From the NCBI RefSeq assembly GCF_000019165.1, contig NC_010337.2:227501-291500 (forward strand): 64,000 bases of DNA, read 5' to 3'. The notes beneath the pieces are model-generated. The model was not told the origin of the DNA. It saw only the letters and a program-made list of their open reading frames with translations, and searched no databases. Shown in pieces: positions 19,846 to 30,892 of the stretch. A program made the position numbers and the translations under genes. The number at the start of each line of letters is the position of its first letter. The stretch's first letter is position 1. Origin of the DNA: Heliomicrobium modesticaldum Ice1. Lineage in GTDB: Bacteria > Bacillota > Desulfitobacteriia > Heliobacteriales > Heliobacteriaceae.

Positions 19846-20628
19846 TTAATGGACATTGCGCAAGACCATCACAACTTTGCCGAGGATCGACAGGTCACGT
19901 ACCCGGATCGGTTCAAGAGCGCTGTTCTCCGGCTGCAATCGCACATGATCGGCTTCCTTGAAAAAGCGCTTGACCGTAGCATCGTCATCGATCAGGGCGA
20001 CCACAATCTGTCCATTGCTGGCATGGGCTTGTCTACGGACGATCACCGTGTCGCCGTGCAGGATGCCGGCATCGATCATGCTGTCTCCTTTGACTCGCAG
20101 ACCGAAGAACTCTCCTTCCCCCAGCATCGACTTGGCGATGGGCAGATAGTCCTCCACGTATTCCGCCGCCAGGATAGGCGAACCAGCCGCCACGTTGCCC
20201 AGCAGGGGAACTTGTAGGAAAGGACCAGCCGCCGACTGACTTCTCCCTTCAGCAGCGTTGTCGCCATCGCCGGGTAGCTGTTCTTCCGCCATTTGACCGG
20301 CCGAAGGACCGGCCAAATGGCTGGTCGTCCACACGGGGGATCCTTCCTCAGAGACGCCGACGGCAGCCATAGCGTCAGGGGGATTGTTGCTCCCCCATTC
20401 GCGCCGTTCCTGCCGATCGGCGAGCACCTCGATCGCCCGGGGCTTCGTCGGATCCTTGCGGATCCAACCCTTCTCTTCCAAACGTTTCAGATAGACATGC
20501 ACCGTCGAACTGGAGGCCCAACCCATCTGCAAGCCGATCTCGCGGACACTGGGCGGATACCCCTTCTCACGGACATTTTTTCGGATGACTTCGAAAACTT
20601 CCCGTTCTTTCGGTGTGAGTTGCATCAT
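19846..20628 (-). CDS. lexA: LexA repressor with enlarged linker
   Basis: SOS repressor and self-cleaving protease. A winged-helix DNA-binding domain (about 1-70: LTPKEREVFEVIRKN, YPPSVREIGLQMGWASSSTV) is joined to a S24 domain with cleavage site Ala148-Gly149 (NVAAGSP), catalytic Ser183 (GDSMIDAG) and Lys220 (ATVKRFF). At 260 residues it exceeds the usual ~205 because the linker (about 72-135) is extended by some 50 residues rich in Gly, Ala and Glu. Two ATGs are possible; the second (20625) is better spaced from GGAGG. It converges on the small SOS gene. An imperfect LexA box in its promoter indicates autoregulation. Confidence 0.97.
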   Translation of the reverse strand: MMQLTPKEREVFEVIRKNVREKGYPPSVREIGLQMGWASSSTVHVYLKRLEEKGWIRKDPTKPRAIEVLADRQERREWGSNNPPDAMAAVGVSEEGSPVWTTSHLAGPSAGQMAEEQLPGDGDNAAEGRSQSAAGPFLQVPLLGNVAAGSPILAAEYVEDYLPIAKSMLGEGEFFGLRVKGDSMIDAGILHGDTVIVRRQAHASNGQIVVALIDDDATVKRFFKEADHVRLQPENSALEPIRVRDLSILGKVVMVLRNVH

Positions 20629-20643
20629 CCCACCTCCACTTCC

Positions 20644-20673
20644 ATATTAGCACGTATGTTCCATTGAACTCAA
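20644..20673 (-). promoter_or_regulatory. lexA promoter with imperfect LexA box
   Basis: On the minus strand TTGAGT (20668-20673), an 18-nt spacer and TAATAT (20644-20649). The spacer contains GAACATACGTGC (20650-20661), one base from GAAC-N4-GTTC, consistent with weak autorepression. Confidence 0.7.
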
Positions 20674-20812
20674 GGGAATTCCAAAGAAACCCGGCGCGGC
20701 CAACCTTTTTCGAACAGCCCCGACCGGGTGTGGTCACGGCGCTGGTCTATGGATCGACGGCATCCTTTCCCTCGGGTTACCTGTTGCTTTTGCCGTGCAA
20801 AGGATCAAAAAA

Positions 20813-20855
20813 GCGGCGGTGCCCATCATGAAAGGTCATGAAGCGTCACCACCGC
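20813..20855 (-). terminator. Terminator downstream of the AbrB-type gene
   Basis: Stem GCGGCGGTG / CACCACCGC with one mismatch around a 25-nt loop that can itself pair (CATGA / TCATG), flanked by A6 on the left and T6 on the right. On the minus strand it lies about 170 nt past the AbrB-type stop codon. The intervening stretch 20863-21026 shows no gene. Confidence 0.65.
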
Positions 20856-21026
20856 TTTTTTGATTGCAACATGAATTACTTTTTGTGGAAAATCATTGGG
20901 GTACTGCTACGTCGACTCACGGATTCAGGTTCTGTATCTAACCGTAAGGTCAAGAGAACCGGTGCATACCCACATTGTATTCTCTAGATTCAACAAGGGT
21001 GTGTCTGATCATGACTTATGAACGAC

Positions 21027-21275
21027 TCAGCAGACAAATTTAGACATTTCCCCCGCGCATTCCTTGCAGACGGCCTTTCCCCGATAGTTATGTACATCAG
21101 ATGCACTGCCGCAAAAAACGCAGGCGGGCTCGTACTTCTTCAAAACGATCTTTTCTTCCTCGACAAAAATCTCCAGTCCATCCTTATCTGCGATGCCCAT
21201 GATGCGGCGGAGTTCCATCGGGATGACAACCCGGCCCAGTTCGTCTACTTTCCGAACGATTCCCGTCGATTTCAC
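21027..21275 (-). CDS. AbrB/SpoVT-type transition-state regulator with C-terminal zinc-ribbon-like tail
   Basis: 82 residues from GTG 21275, preceded by GGAGGAGG; the product then begins VKSTGIVRKVDELGRVVIP, the classical AbrB N-terminus. The SpoVT-AbrB fold occupies about residues 1-50. The tail holds ACVFCGSASDV and KAVCKECAG, a CxxC...CxxC zinc-ribbon pattern seen in clostridial AbrB proteins. AbrB proteins repress stationary-phase and sporulation genes by binding AT-rich DNA. The gene has its own promoter and terminator. Confidence 0.93.
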   Translation of the reverse strand: MKSTGIVRKVDELGRVVIPMELRRIMGIADKDGLEIFVEEEKIVLKKYEPACVFCGSASDVHNYRGKAVCKECAGEMSKFVC

Positions 21276-21321
21276 GAACCCTCCTCCTTCCACCCTCTTC
21301 GACATTCATCTGCTTATCTTT

Positions 21322-21350
21322 ACTATACCGCCCAAGCTCTACATCGTCAA
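21322..21350 (-). promoter_or_regulatory. Promoter of the AbrB-type gene
   Basis: On the minus strand TTGACG (21345-21350), a 17-nt spacer and TATAGT (21322-21327), about 50 nt before the GTG start. Confidence 0.8.
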
Positions 21351-21469
21351 CCTTATTTTTCCATAAAATTGCCGATTTTTTTCTCTAACCCTAATTTATT
21401 GTAGAATGAGTAAAAAAACGTTCGCTGGGTTATGCTAGGCATAAATGCAAAAGAAAGGAGCATGATGGA

Positions 21470-21616
21470 GTGGAAAATAACATCGAGCGCAAGAGCGATA
21501 ATGTGTTGAACGGCACCACCTGGGAATTCCTCAAAACCGGCTGGTGGGTGTGGCACGTCTTCGCCATCGCTTTGGTCTTTTACCTGGGTCACTTGCTCTG
21601 GCCTATCTACCGTTAA
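21470..21616 (+). CDS. 48-residue membrane protein, divergent from abrB
   Basis: GTG 21470 has AAAGGAG 9 nt upstream; the frame ends at TAA 21614-21616 and is followed by a strong terminator. The peptide starts VENNIERKSDN, then NGTTWEFLKTGWWVWHV, then a hydrophobic helix FAIALVFYLGHLLW. An amphipathic start and one Trp/His-rich TM helix suggest a small inner-membrane protein. The His- and Trp-rich helix superficially resembles pigment- or cofactor-binding single helices, but I cannot show that. An ATG at 21461 opens only a 15-codon frame and is rejected. No family recognised with confidence. Confidence 0.75.
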   Translation: MENNIERKSDNVLNGTTWEFLKTGWWVWHVFAIALVFYLGHLLWPIYR

Positions 21617-21622
21617 ACATGC

Positions 21623-21652
21623 GGAAAGGCTCCGGTTCACCGGGGCCTTTCC
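21623..21652 (+). terminator. Terminator after the 48-residue gene
   Basis: Stem GGAAAGGCTCCGG / CCGGGGCCTTTCC with a TTCA loop, followed by TTTTGT, 6 nt after the stop codon. Confidence 0.9.
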
Positions 21653-21658
21653 TTTTGT

Positions 21659-21780
21659 CTGAACATCGCTTTTTGCCTAAGCATCGCTTTTTAGCCTAAG
21701 CATCACTTTTTGCCTGAACATCACTTTTCCCTGAACATCACTTTTGCCTGAACATCGCTTTTCCCTGAACATCACTTTTC
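21659..21780. repeat. Seven degenerate 17-19 bp tandem repeats
   Basis: Units of the form CTGAACATCACTTTTGC with variants (CTAAGCATCGC..., CTTTTTAGC). The rightmost unit contains the last codon and stop (AAG TGA on the minus strand) of the neighbouring small gene, so the array may have grown from the 3-prime end of that gene. Confidence 0.9.
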
Positions 21781-21978
21781 GTCAGCGTCGAGACCGTATT
21801 TGTTCTGCAGGATGTCCTTGATCTGATTGGCGCGCAAAGCGTCCTTCTCGGCATAGTCCAAGAAGATTTTCGCCACTTCCTTGTCTTCGGTCGTCTGCGC
21901 AAACTTCTGATAGTCGCGGACAAGTTCCTGTTCATTGAGCAGCGACTTCATCAAGAAATCCCGGGTGCTCAGTTGCAT
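21772..21978 (-). CDS. Small helical ferritin-like / CotF-like protein
   Basis: 68 residues, nearly all helical: MQLSTRDFLMKSLLNEQELV then a second helix TEDKEVAKIFLDYAEKDA. The layout of an N-terminal KSLLNEQ helix and ExxxRANQI is like small spore-coat F or ferritin-like two-helix proteins of Bacillota, but no metal-binding EXXH pair is visible. ATG 21978 has GGAGGTGA 5 nt upstream. It follows the U32 peptidase gene by 17 nt and may share its transcript. Confidence 0.75.
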   Translation of the reverse strand: MQLSTRDFLMKSLLNEQELVRDYQKFAQTTEDKEVAKIFLDYAEKDALRANQIKDILQNKYGLDADEK

Positions 21979-21995
21979 AGACGTCACCTCCACCA

Positions 21996-23450
21996 TTAGT
22001 TTGGCGGAGATGACAGGATTTCATCCTCATCACCCACCCAAAGAGCCGGCCAGGGCAGGCTTTCCAGCACCCGGATAACTTCTTCCCTTGTGTCCGGCGT
22101 CGTCCGGATCAGCACGAGGCCGGCTTCCTTGTCAACGGTTGTCGGCACGCCGAGATGGCCAAAACCCTCCAAGATGATGTCAAGGTAGAAGATGTGGGAA
22201 GGGTTGATGCGCACCTTCAGGAAAGCGTCCTCGCCGCCGTCTTTAGGTCGGCGAACAAGATCGAGGGGGGCCACGGGACGGGGCAGGCGGATGAAGATGC
22301 GTTGGTGGGGTCGAGGCGCCTTGTCGATGGCGTTGCCCTCATCATCGCGCATCTCGTTGACGATGGTCAAAAAGGGCGCTGTGCCGGGGCCGGCCAGTTC
22401 CAGGATATCGCCGAGGCGGATGCGGTTGCGCACCTCGATCTCGGCGACGCGCTTCTGGGCGTCATAAGCCTGGACGACACCGACGAAGTCATAGTCGCGC
22501 CGGTACGGGAGAGCGGGCTCCTGTCCCGGCGGACCATGGAGAAAGCCGCGCGTATAGGGCCGGTGGCTGATCTTGGCCAGTTCCTCCCACCAGGAGGTTA
22601 AGGTGCGCGCCGGCCGCCCGGCAGCCTGGGCGGCGAGGGCGCTGTCGACGGCGCGGCGGTAGACCTGGGTGACGGTGGCCACATAGTGGACGCTCTTCAT
22701 GCGGCCTTCGATCTTGAAGCTGTTTACACCGGCGTCGATCAGGGCGGGAATGTCGGGGAGCAGGCAGAGGTCCCGGGCGTTAAATACGTAGGAGCCCCGC
22801 TCGTCCTCCTCCACGGGCAGGTAGAGGCCGGGTCGCGTCTCTTCCACGAGGGCGTATTTCCAGCGGCAGGCCTGGGCGCACTCGCCGCGGTTGGCGCCCC
22901 GCCCCGTCAGGTAGTCGCTGATCATACAGCGGCCTGAGTAGGACATGCACATGGCGCCGTGGACGAAGACCTCCAACTCGATGTCGACGGCCTGGCGGAT
23001 CGCTCGGATCTCGGCCAAGGAGAGTTCCCGGGCCAGGACGATGCGCTTAGCGCCCTGGTCGGCCCAGAAGCGGGCCGATTCGGCGTTGGTCACATTGGCC
23101 TGAGTGCTGATGTGAATGGGCAGGTCGAAAACGGTCCGGCGGGCGACAGCAAAGACGCCGGGGTCGGAGACGACGATGGCGTCAGCGCCCATGTCCCGCA
23201 GTTCTGTCAGATAAGCGGGCAGGTTGGCAAAGTCGCGGTTGTGGGCGAAGATGTTGACCGTCACATAGACCTTTTTGCCCTGTTCATGGGCAAGGGCGAT
23301 GGCCCGGGCCATCTCCTCAGAGGTGAAATTGCCGGCGTAGGCGCGCAGACCCAGTTCCTTGCCGGCCAGGTAGACGGCGTCAGCGCCGTAGTGAAGGGCC
23401 ATGGCCAGCTTCTCCGGGTTGCCGGCCGGCGCAAGCAGTTCAATTCCCAT
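21996..23450 (-). CDS. Peptidase U32 family protein (TrhP-like tRNA hydroxylation factor)
   Basis: 484 residues. It starts MGIELLAPAGNPEKLAMAL, the hallmark of U32 proteins, with ADAVYLAGKELGLRAYAGNF after it. The family signature ELEVFVHGAMCMSYSGRC lies near 165-185, and four cysteines (MCMSYSGRC, GECAQAC) fit the Fe-S-type Cys set of TrhP/YegQ relatives. Such proteins support prephenate-dependent 5-hydroxyuridine formation in tRNA. It overlaps the mltG stop by 11 nt (ATGGGAATTGA), so translation is likely coupled; no strong ribosome site is visible at this start. Confidence 0.92.
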   Translation of the reverse strand: MGIELLAPAGNPEKLAMALHYGADAVYLAGKELGLRAYAGNFTSEEMARAIALAHEQGKKVYVTVNIFAHNRDFANLPAYLTELRDMGADAIVVSDPGVFAVARRTVFDLPIHISTQANVTNAESARFWADQGAKRIVLARELSLAEIRAIRQAVDIELEVFVHGAMCMSYSGRCMISDYLTGRGANRGECAQACRWKYALVEETRPGLYLPVEEDERGSYVFNARDLCLLPDIPALIDAGVNSFKIEGRMKSVHYVATVTQVYRRAVDSALAAQAAGRPARTLTSWWEELAKISHRPYTRGFLHGPPGQEPALPYRRDYDFVGVVQAYDAQKRVAEIEVRNRIRLGDILELAGPGTAPFLTIVNEMRDDEGNAIDKAPRPHQRIFIRLPRPVAPLDLVRRPKDGGEDAFLKVRINPSHIFYLDIILEGFGHLGVPTTVDKEAGLVLIRTTPDTREEVIRVLESLPWPALWVGDEDEILSSPPN

Positions 23451-24456
23451 ATTTGGCGACCGCCCGGAGGTGTTCGTTGAAGGTGCGGCTGAACTGATGG
23501 TAGCCATCCCCTTTGGCCACAAAATAGAGATAGTCGGTCTTGGTTGGGTACAAAGCGGCCTGCAGGCTGGCCTTGCCCGGGTTGGCGATGGGGCCTGGTG
23601 GCAGACCAGCATACTTGTAAGTGTTGTAAGGCGACTCGATCTGCAAGTCTTTATAGTACAGTTTGGCCTTCGGCTGGCCCAGCAAGTACTGGATCGTCGA
23701 ACAGGCTTCGAGCTTCATGCCTTTGTTCAGGCGGTTGTGGAAGACGGCGCTGATGACGGGGCGGTCTTCCGCCTTCTGGGCTTCCCTCTCGATCAGCGAA
23801 GCCAGCACCACCGTGTCACGGACACTGATATTCAATTCCTTCATCCGCGCCCGCACCTCAGGGGTCATCTCCTGGTCAAAGCGGCTGACGAGCATACGCA
23901 CGATCTCTTCCGGCGAGGTGTCGCGCCGGATGCGATAGGTGGCCGGAAAAAGGAACCCTTCCAGGCGGTTTTCATTGGCAGGGAGTTTTTTTAGGTAATC
24001 ATACTCCAGCGGCGTCTGGGCCAGGGCTTTGCGAAAAGCGTCGCGGTCAACCAGCCCCTTGCCGGTGAGCAGGTCCACGATCTGGCGCGTCGTGTAGCCC
24101 TCAGGGATGGTGAAGCTATAGAGGCGCGTCTTTCCTTCGATCAGCACTTGTAAGATATCCGGCACGGAGAGACTGGGACTGAGCAGATATTCGCCAGCCT
24201 TGAGGGACTCACCGCCATGCCCGCGGGCGTAGTTGGCGAAGGCGCGGCTGCTGCGGATCACCTTTTTGACCTCCAGTATGTCCCCGATATCCCGGGCAGT
24301 CACATTGGCGGGGATCTCGACAATGATCTCCTGCTTGTTTCCCGGCTCCAGGGGCTCCAATCCCTGCCGGTACGATTGGAATGCGATCACGGCGGCGATG
24401 ATGCCGATGATGGCCAGGATCCCGAAGGGCCAGGCTTTTTTTCTTCTGCTCCGCAC
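23440..24456 (-). CDS. mltG: Endolytic murein transglycosylase MltG
   Basis: 338 residues. A cytoplasmic RSRRKK start and one TM helix (about 10-27) are followed by a LysM-like region (about 40-110) and the YceG catalytic domain. Visible marks are FTIPEGYTTRQIVDLL, the catalytic Glu in LASLIEREAQ, and SPYNTYKYAGLPPGPIANPG. MltG cuts nascent glycan strands outside the membrane and sets chain length. GTG 24456 has GGAGG 7-9 nt upstream. In Bacillota it normally lies between the alaS-ruvX-DUF1292 cluster and U32 genes, as here. Confidence 0.96.
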   Translation of the reverse strand: MRSRRKKAWPFGILAIIGIIAAVIAFQSYRQGLEPLEPGNKQEIIVEIPANVTARDIGDILEVKKVIRSSRAFANYARGHGGESLKAGEYLLSPSLSVPDILQVLIEGKTRLYSFTIPEGYTTRQIVDLLTGKGLVDRDAFRKALAQTPLEYDYLKKLPANENRLEGFLFPATYRIRRDTSPEEIVRMLVSRFDQEMTPEVRARMKELNISVRDTVVLASLIEREAQKAEDRPVISAVFHNRLNKGMKLEACSTIQYLLGQPKAKLYYKDLQIESPYNTYKYAGLPPGPIANPGKASLQAALYPTKTDYLYFVAKGDGYHQFSRTFNEHLRAVAKYGN

Positions 24457-24604
24457 CGTTGGGCCTCCTCAAAAAAAATCCCCCGCTGCCACGGAGGAGG
24501 TCAGTCACCATTATAGGCAGAGCGGGTGGGAAAAACAAGATTGATCAGGGCGGGGAAAGAGGCGGCTGTCGAAAAAAGAAAAAGAAATTCGCCCCATGCA
24601 AAAA

Positions 24605-24626
24605 GCCATCCGAATATTCGGATGGC
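24605..24626 (-). terminator. Terminator after the DUF1292 gene
   Basis: Perfect 22-nt palindrome (GCCATCCGAAT / ATTCGGATGGC) followed on the minus strand by TTTTTGC. It separates the DUF1292 gene from mltG. Confidence 0.9.
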
Positions 24627-24649
24627 CTTCCATACAAGGGGTTACCGGG

Positions 24650-24919
24650 TTACTCTTCTTCGCCGTCTTCTTCGCTCAGTTCCTGCCAGAAGTCGGCGAC
24701 CTTCTCCCATTCTTCGTCGTCTTCGATATGGCTGAACACTTCTTCGCCGTTTTCCTCATACTCAACGCGGAGGATGATGGCTTCATCCTCTTCATCGTCG
24801 AGAGGCAGGAGGATGGCGTACTCCTTGCCATCGACTTCGACGCGGTCCAGTTCCTCAAACTCCAGTTCGTTACCGTCTTCATCAGTCAGGACGATGATGT
24901 TTTCTTGTTCCTGATCCAC
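24650..24919 (-). CDS. DUF1292 acidic protein (YrzB family)
   Basis: 89 residues, strongly acidic: MDQEQENIIVLTDEDGNE, EFEELDRVEVDGKEYAILLP, and an acidic Glu/Asp tail. This is the conserved DUF1292 family found next to ruvX and alaS in most Bacillota; its biochemical function is unknown. It has its own promoter and terminator, so it is expressed independently of ruvX. Confidence 0.93.
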   Translation of the reverse strand: MDQEQENIIVLTDEDGNELEFEELDRVEVDGKEYAILLPLDDEEDEAIILRVEYEENGEEVFSHIEDDEEWEKVADFWQELSEEDGEEE

Positions 24920-24954
24920 CGGTAATCACCTCTATTCGCTACGAAACTAAAGCC

Positions 24955-24983
24955 ATTGTATACCAGGGGACACCCCTTGTCAA
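24955..24983 (-). promoter_or_regulatory. Promoter of the DUF1292 gene
   Basis: On the minus strand TTGACA (24978-24983), a 17-nt spacer and TACAAT (24955-24960), 36 nt before the start codon. Confidence 0.85.
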
Positions 24984-25070
24984 CGAACGCTCAAGGTAAG
25001 TATATCCCGCAAGGCCGGTGGATAACCGTTTTTTTACCCTGTCCGATTGTGTCGAAGGGCTGGACGGTCG

Positions 25071-25520
25071 TCATTCGGAGGTTTCCTTCGACTGTTCCTT
25101 CGCCGCAAGATGGGCCTTCGCGTCCATATAGTTCTGCAGGATCAGCACGGCCGCCAGCTTGTCGACGACCTGCTTGCGCTTGGCCCGGGACAGGTCCCCG
25201 GCGATCAGCGTCTTCTGGGCGGCCACGGTGGTCAGCCGCTCGTCCCAGTAGTCGACGGGAATGTTCAGCTTTTTCTCGACAAGGCTACCGAATTTGCGGA
25301 TGCCTTCCGCCCGCGGGCCGTAGGTGCCGTTCATGTTGCGCGGCAGACCGCAGACGATCCGCTCGACCTCATAGGTCTTCACCAGTTCTCTCAGGTGTTC
25401 CAGATCGGCGGCAAGGCGGCTGCGCCGAATAGTCGCAACGCCTTGGGCCGTCCAGCCCATCAAGTCAGAAACGGCCACGCCGATGGTCTTGTCCCCTACG
25501 TCCAGCCCCATGATCCGCAA
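25071..25520 (-). CDS. ruvX: RuvX / YqgF resolvase-like nuclease
   Basis: 149 residues with the RNase H-like fold. The first acidic residue is in MGLDVGDKTIGVAVSD, the second in ERIVCGLPRNMNG, and the family motif is VDYWDERLTT, followed by a conserved Asp in QVVDKLAAVLIL. YqgF proteins act in pre-16S rRNA maturation and are also called putative Holliday junction resolvases. The start is 4 nt after the aldo/keto reductase stop, so the two are cotranscribed. Confidence 0.95.
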   Translation of the reverse strand: MRIMGLDVGDKTIGVAVSDLMGWTAQGVATIRRSRLAADLEHLRELVKTYEVERIVCGLPRNMNGTYGPRAEGIRKFGSLVEKKLNIPVDYWDERLTTVAAQKTLIAGDLSRAKRKQVVDKLAAVLILQNYMDAKAHLAAKEQSKETSE

Positions 25521-25524
25521 TGGT

Positions 25525-26568
25525 TCATACCACCTTAATGCAAAAGTCCCGGCACATGCGCGCGCAATAGCCGCAGAGGAGACAGCGGGCCTGGTCGACG
25601 ACGACGCGCTCCTCTAACCGCAGCGCCCCCTGGGGACAGGCCGGCACGCAAGCACCGCAACCGGTACACCAGTCCTCAATATGGAGCCGTCTCTCCCGCC
25701 TCCGCACCTCACACCAGTTCGCCTCGGCGACTGATTCCCCGGCAAAGAGACGCAGGTTCACTTCCAGTTCCCCTTCGGACTGCATGCCGATAGCGATGGC
25801 GTCCAGGTGGGGCTGGGCGAGCGCCCAGGCGAGAGCCTCCGGCGCTCTGGCGTGAAGATTGCCGCCACCGAGGACCTTCATACCGTAAATCCCTTTCCCC
25901 GCCTGATGGGCTTCGGCGATGGCGGCGAGCATGTCCGAGGCCGTGCCGTCGAGGATGCCGATGCCCTCCATATTGATGAGCGGGTGAATCACGTCGACCT
26001 CATCCATAGCGGCGGCGGCACGGACGGCGGCGACGGCGTGGGTCGAGATGCCGACAGCCTTCACCCATCCCCGCGCTTTCGCCTCCAGCAGATATTCGAA
26101 GGCTTCCCAGTGGCCTCTGATGGTATGCTCACTCTCCTGCTCATGAAGCAGGAAGATGTCGACCACGTCCCGGTCCAGTTCCCGCCGTGCCTCTTCGAGG
26201 GCATCCTGCATCCCTTCGGCGCTGTAGGCGTAAGACTTGGTGGCGATGACCACGTCGCCCATATTGCCCCCGTCGCCTTTGTAGCCGCGCAAAGCCTCCC
26301 GGATGTAAGGGTACGTCCCATAAATCTGAGCTGTGTCGACAAAAGTAACGCCTGACCAAAAGGCCCGTCGCAGCAACGCCGCTCCCCGGTCAAGGGGAAG
26401 CGACGCTTGCAGCGGGCCGATCGTCAGGCTGCCAAAACAGAGGCGGGAGACATCCAGTCCCGATTTGCCGAGCCTCTTCTTGCCCAGCTCTGTTTTACGG
26501 AGTGAGCCAAGACCGGGTTCACCGAATGGTGAATGTTCGGCTGATTTACTGAGCTTTCTCCTCATCAT
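25525..26568 (-). CDS. Aldo/keto reductase with C-terminal 2[4Fe-4S] ferredoxin domain
   Basis: About 347 residues. The TIM-barrel reductase part shows [14 protein letters not shown], the catalytic Asp/Tyr region [18 protein letters not shown], and [13 protein letters not shown]. The C-terminal ~60 residues hold two clusters: [14 protein letters not shown] and [11 protein letters not shown]. Fe-S fused reductases of this kind are common in anaerobes; their substrates are unknown. The start at one of two adjacent ATGs (26568 or 26565) after GGAG overlaps the end of ireB by about 20 nt. It is an insertion relative to the alaS-ireB-ruvX order seen in Bacillus. Confidence 0.92.
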   Translation of the reverse strand: MMRRKLSKSAEHSPFGEPGLGSLRKTELGKKRLGKSGLDVSRLCFGSLTIGPLQASLPLDRGAALLRRAFWSGVTFVDTAQIYGTYPYIREALRGYKGDGGNMGDVVIATKSYAYSAEGMQDALEEARRELDRDVVDIFLLHEQESEHTIRGHWEAFEYLLEAKARGWVKAVGISTHAVAAVRAAAAMDEVDVIHPLINMEGIGILDGTASDMLAAIAEAHQAGKGIYGMKVLGGGNLHARAPEALAWALAQPHLDAIAIGMQSEGELEVNLRLFAGESVAEANWCEVRRRERRLHIEDWCTGCGACVPACPQGALRLEERVVVDQARCLLCGYCARMCRDFCIKVV

Positions 26569-26824
26569 GGCTCTCCAAGTAAAAACGTACAAGTTCTTCT
26601 AATAGATCATCTCGCTCCAAACGGCGGATCAGGCTGCGGGCGTTTTTGTGGCTGGTGATATAGGCGGGGTCCCCGGAGAGAAGGTAGCCCACCAACTGGT
26701 TAATGGGGTTGTAGCCTTTCTCCTTCAACGCTTCATAGACGGTGCGGAGAATATCGCTGGTAGCCAGCTCATCTTCTGCCTTCGCCAGGAACATCATCGT
26801 CTGGTCAAAGGTTTCGTTTGCCAT
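26546..26824 (-). CDS. ireB: IreB-family regulatory phosphoprotein
   Basis: 92 residues, DUF965/YrzL family: [60 protein letters not shown]. IreB of Enterococcus is phosphorylated by the Ser/Thr kinase IreK on N-terminal Thr residues and affects cephalosporin resistance. ATG 26824 is chosen because the product then begins MANETFDQT as in other IreB proteins. It follows alaS, the classical order. Confidence 0.94.
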   Translation of the reverse strand: MANETFDQTMMFLAKAEDELATSDILRTVYEALKEKGYNPINQLVGYLLSGDPAYITSHKNARSLIRRLERDDLLEELVRFYLESHDEEKAQ

Positions 26825-26986
26825 CGGTCCCAACCCCCCAACGGAATCACGCTCGAACAAACAGCTTGGGCAGCGAGAAAGCTTAAGCAGAAAGGGGCTC
26901 TCCCATGGTCACCATCAGATAGTCACCAAATCGCTCTATACAACCATATTATTCTGCGCCAGTTTCTATTTTCCTCTACTTTTGCG

Positions 26987-29686
<2,700 letters not shown>

Positions 29687-29702
29687 CTAAAACGCCGGCC
29701 AG

Positions 29703-29806
29703 GGACGAGTCAATCTACATTCTTATCCAGACTGGATCATCGCTCGACTCGTCCTGTCGATATGTGTCCAATCTGTAATATAGCCTGTTGGGGAGGGGGC
29801 TGTCAA
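29703..29806 (-). promoter_or_regulatory. alaS promoter and structured leader
   Basis: On the minus strand TTGACA (29801-29806), an 18-nt spacer and TATATT (29777-29782). The transcript then contains a perfect 9-bp stem GGACGAGTC / GACTCGTCC whose arms lie at 29746-29754 and 29703-29711. This could be an attenuator; T-box hallmarks were not found. Confidence 0.7.
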
Positions 29807-29822
29807 GGCACATAAGGAGGAC

Positions 29823-30037
29823 TCCTCAATGCAAAGCGTAGCATATTATCATCAGTTTAAAGACTGAAGGACTTTCCTCCACCGCGCATTTCTCCCATAT
29901 TCAATACAAACGATCACATCCTGCCGGGCCAACCGGTTGATTTTCATTTCGGAAAGACATCATGAGGGATATCCCCTTAAACTATATGCCAATCGACTTA
30001 AATATATATAATTATAACCTGAATTTTGCTCCCGTGG
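29823..30037. other. AT-rich intergenic stretch with transposase-start relic
   Basis: Positions 29823-29843 match the start region of the IS4-like transposase gene at 47490 in 20 of 21 bases (TCCTCAATGCAAAGCGTAGCA). Here the frame reads MQSVAYYHQFKD and stops. The rest, to the cbiK stop, is AT-rich with no ORF; nothing else is seen. Confidence 0.5.
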
Positions 30038-30859
30038 CTATCTCCAGGCTTTCTTCAGGTGGTCTACCATCATCTCGACGATGGCATCGTTCTCCCCCAA
30101 CCCCTGCATGTGAAGGCTCACATCATAACCCTTAGCCTCCAGCCGGCTTTTCCAGGAATGGGGCGCATCGCCGGCCATGTCCTTTTGGGCATGGCTGCCA
30201 GCCACGACCAGAAAGGGCGCGACCTTGACCTTTTTCACGCCGCTGGCGGCCAGGTCATTTAGGGCATGTTGCAGTTTCGGATAGCCCTCAACGGTGGCGA
30301 GCATCACATTCTTGCCCCGGTACTGATGGCGCAGGAGATCATTGAGGCAGCCGAAAACGCTCAAGGACCGGTGATCGGTCCCATGGCCCATGAGCAGCAA
30401 CGCTTCCTCATCGCTGTTTTCGGGGATGAGGCCGGCGATAGCTTCACAGGCCCGCCGGTAATCGTCGAATTCATGAAGGAGCGAGTCGCTGAGGACGAGT
30501 CTGTCAAAGACAGGACCGTCGCTGGTCTTCATCGCTTGCAGGCTCCTGACGATATCCTCAAGATCACAGTACTCCCGGCCGGGGAAAATATGTAGGGAGT
30601 GAACAACCACCTGGTTGTAGCCGTCATCTCTCAGTTTGGCCAGCGCCGTCAGCGGGCTGTCGATGAACACCTGTTGCTCCCGGGAGATTTTTTTGCGGAT
30701 CATGGAGGAGGTATAGGACCAGCGCACCTCCACGCCGGGGAAGGCCGCTTTGACCTTGGCCTCGATATGATCCAAGGCCGCCCGCCCTTCGGGCGCACTC
30801 GTGCCGAAGGCGACGAGGAGAATGGCCGGTATGTCGGCTTTTGCTTTGGCATTCACCAT
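30038..30859 (-). CDS. cbiK: Sirohydrochlorin cobaltochelatase CbiK
   Basis: About 273 residues. It inserts Co2+ into sirohydrochlorin in the anaerobic cobalamin pathway. Visible motifs are ILLVAFGTSAPEGRAAL, the catalytic His in LLLMGHGTDHRS, and VVAGSHAQKDMAGD; the length equals that of CbiK of Salmonella and Desulfovibrio. Start uncertain: ATG 30859 after GGGAGCG, or a GTG at 30880 just inside the IS-proximal sequence. An IS1182 copy begins 34 nt upstream of the chosen start, so the native promoter has been displaced and expression may now depend on the IS end. Confidence 0.93.
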   Translation of the reverse strand: MVNAKAKADIPAILLVAFGTSAPEGRAALDHIEAKVKAAFPGVEVRWSYTSSMIRKKISREQQVFIDSPLTALAKLRDDGYNQVVVHSLHIFPGREYCDLEDIVRSLQAMKTSDGPVFDRLVLSDSLLHEFDDYRRACEAIAGLIPENSDEEALLLMGHGTDHRSLSVFGCLNDLLRHQYRGKNVMLATVEGYPKLQHALNDLAASGVKKVKVAPFLVVAGSHAQKDMAGDAPHSWKSRLEAKGYDVSLHMQGLGENDAIVEMMVDHLKKAWR

Positions 30860-30892
30860 ATCAGAAATCGCTCCCATCACAAAAAACTTTTA

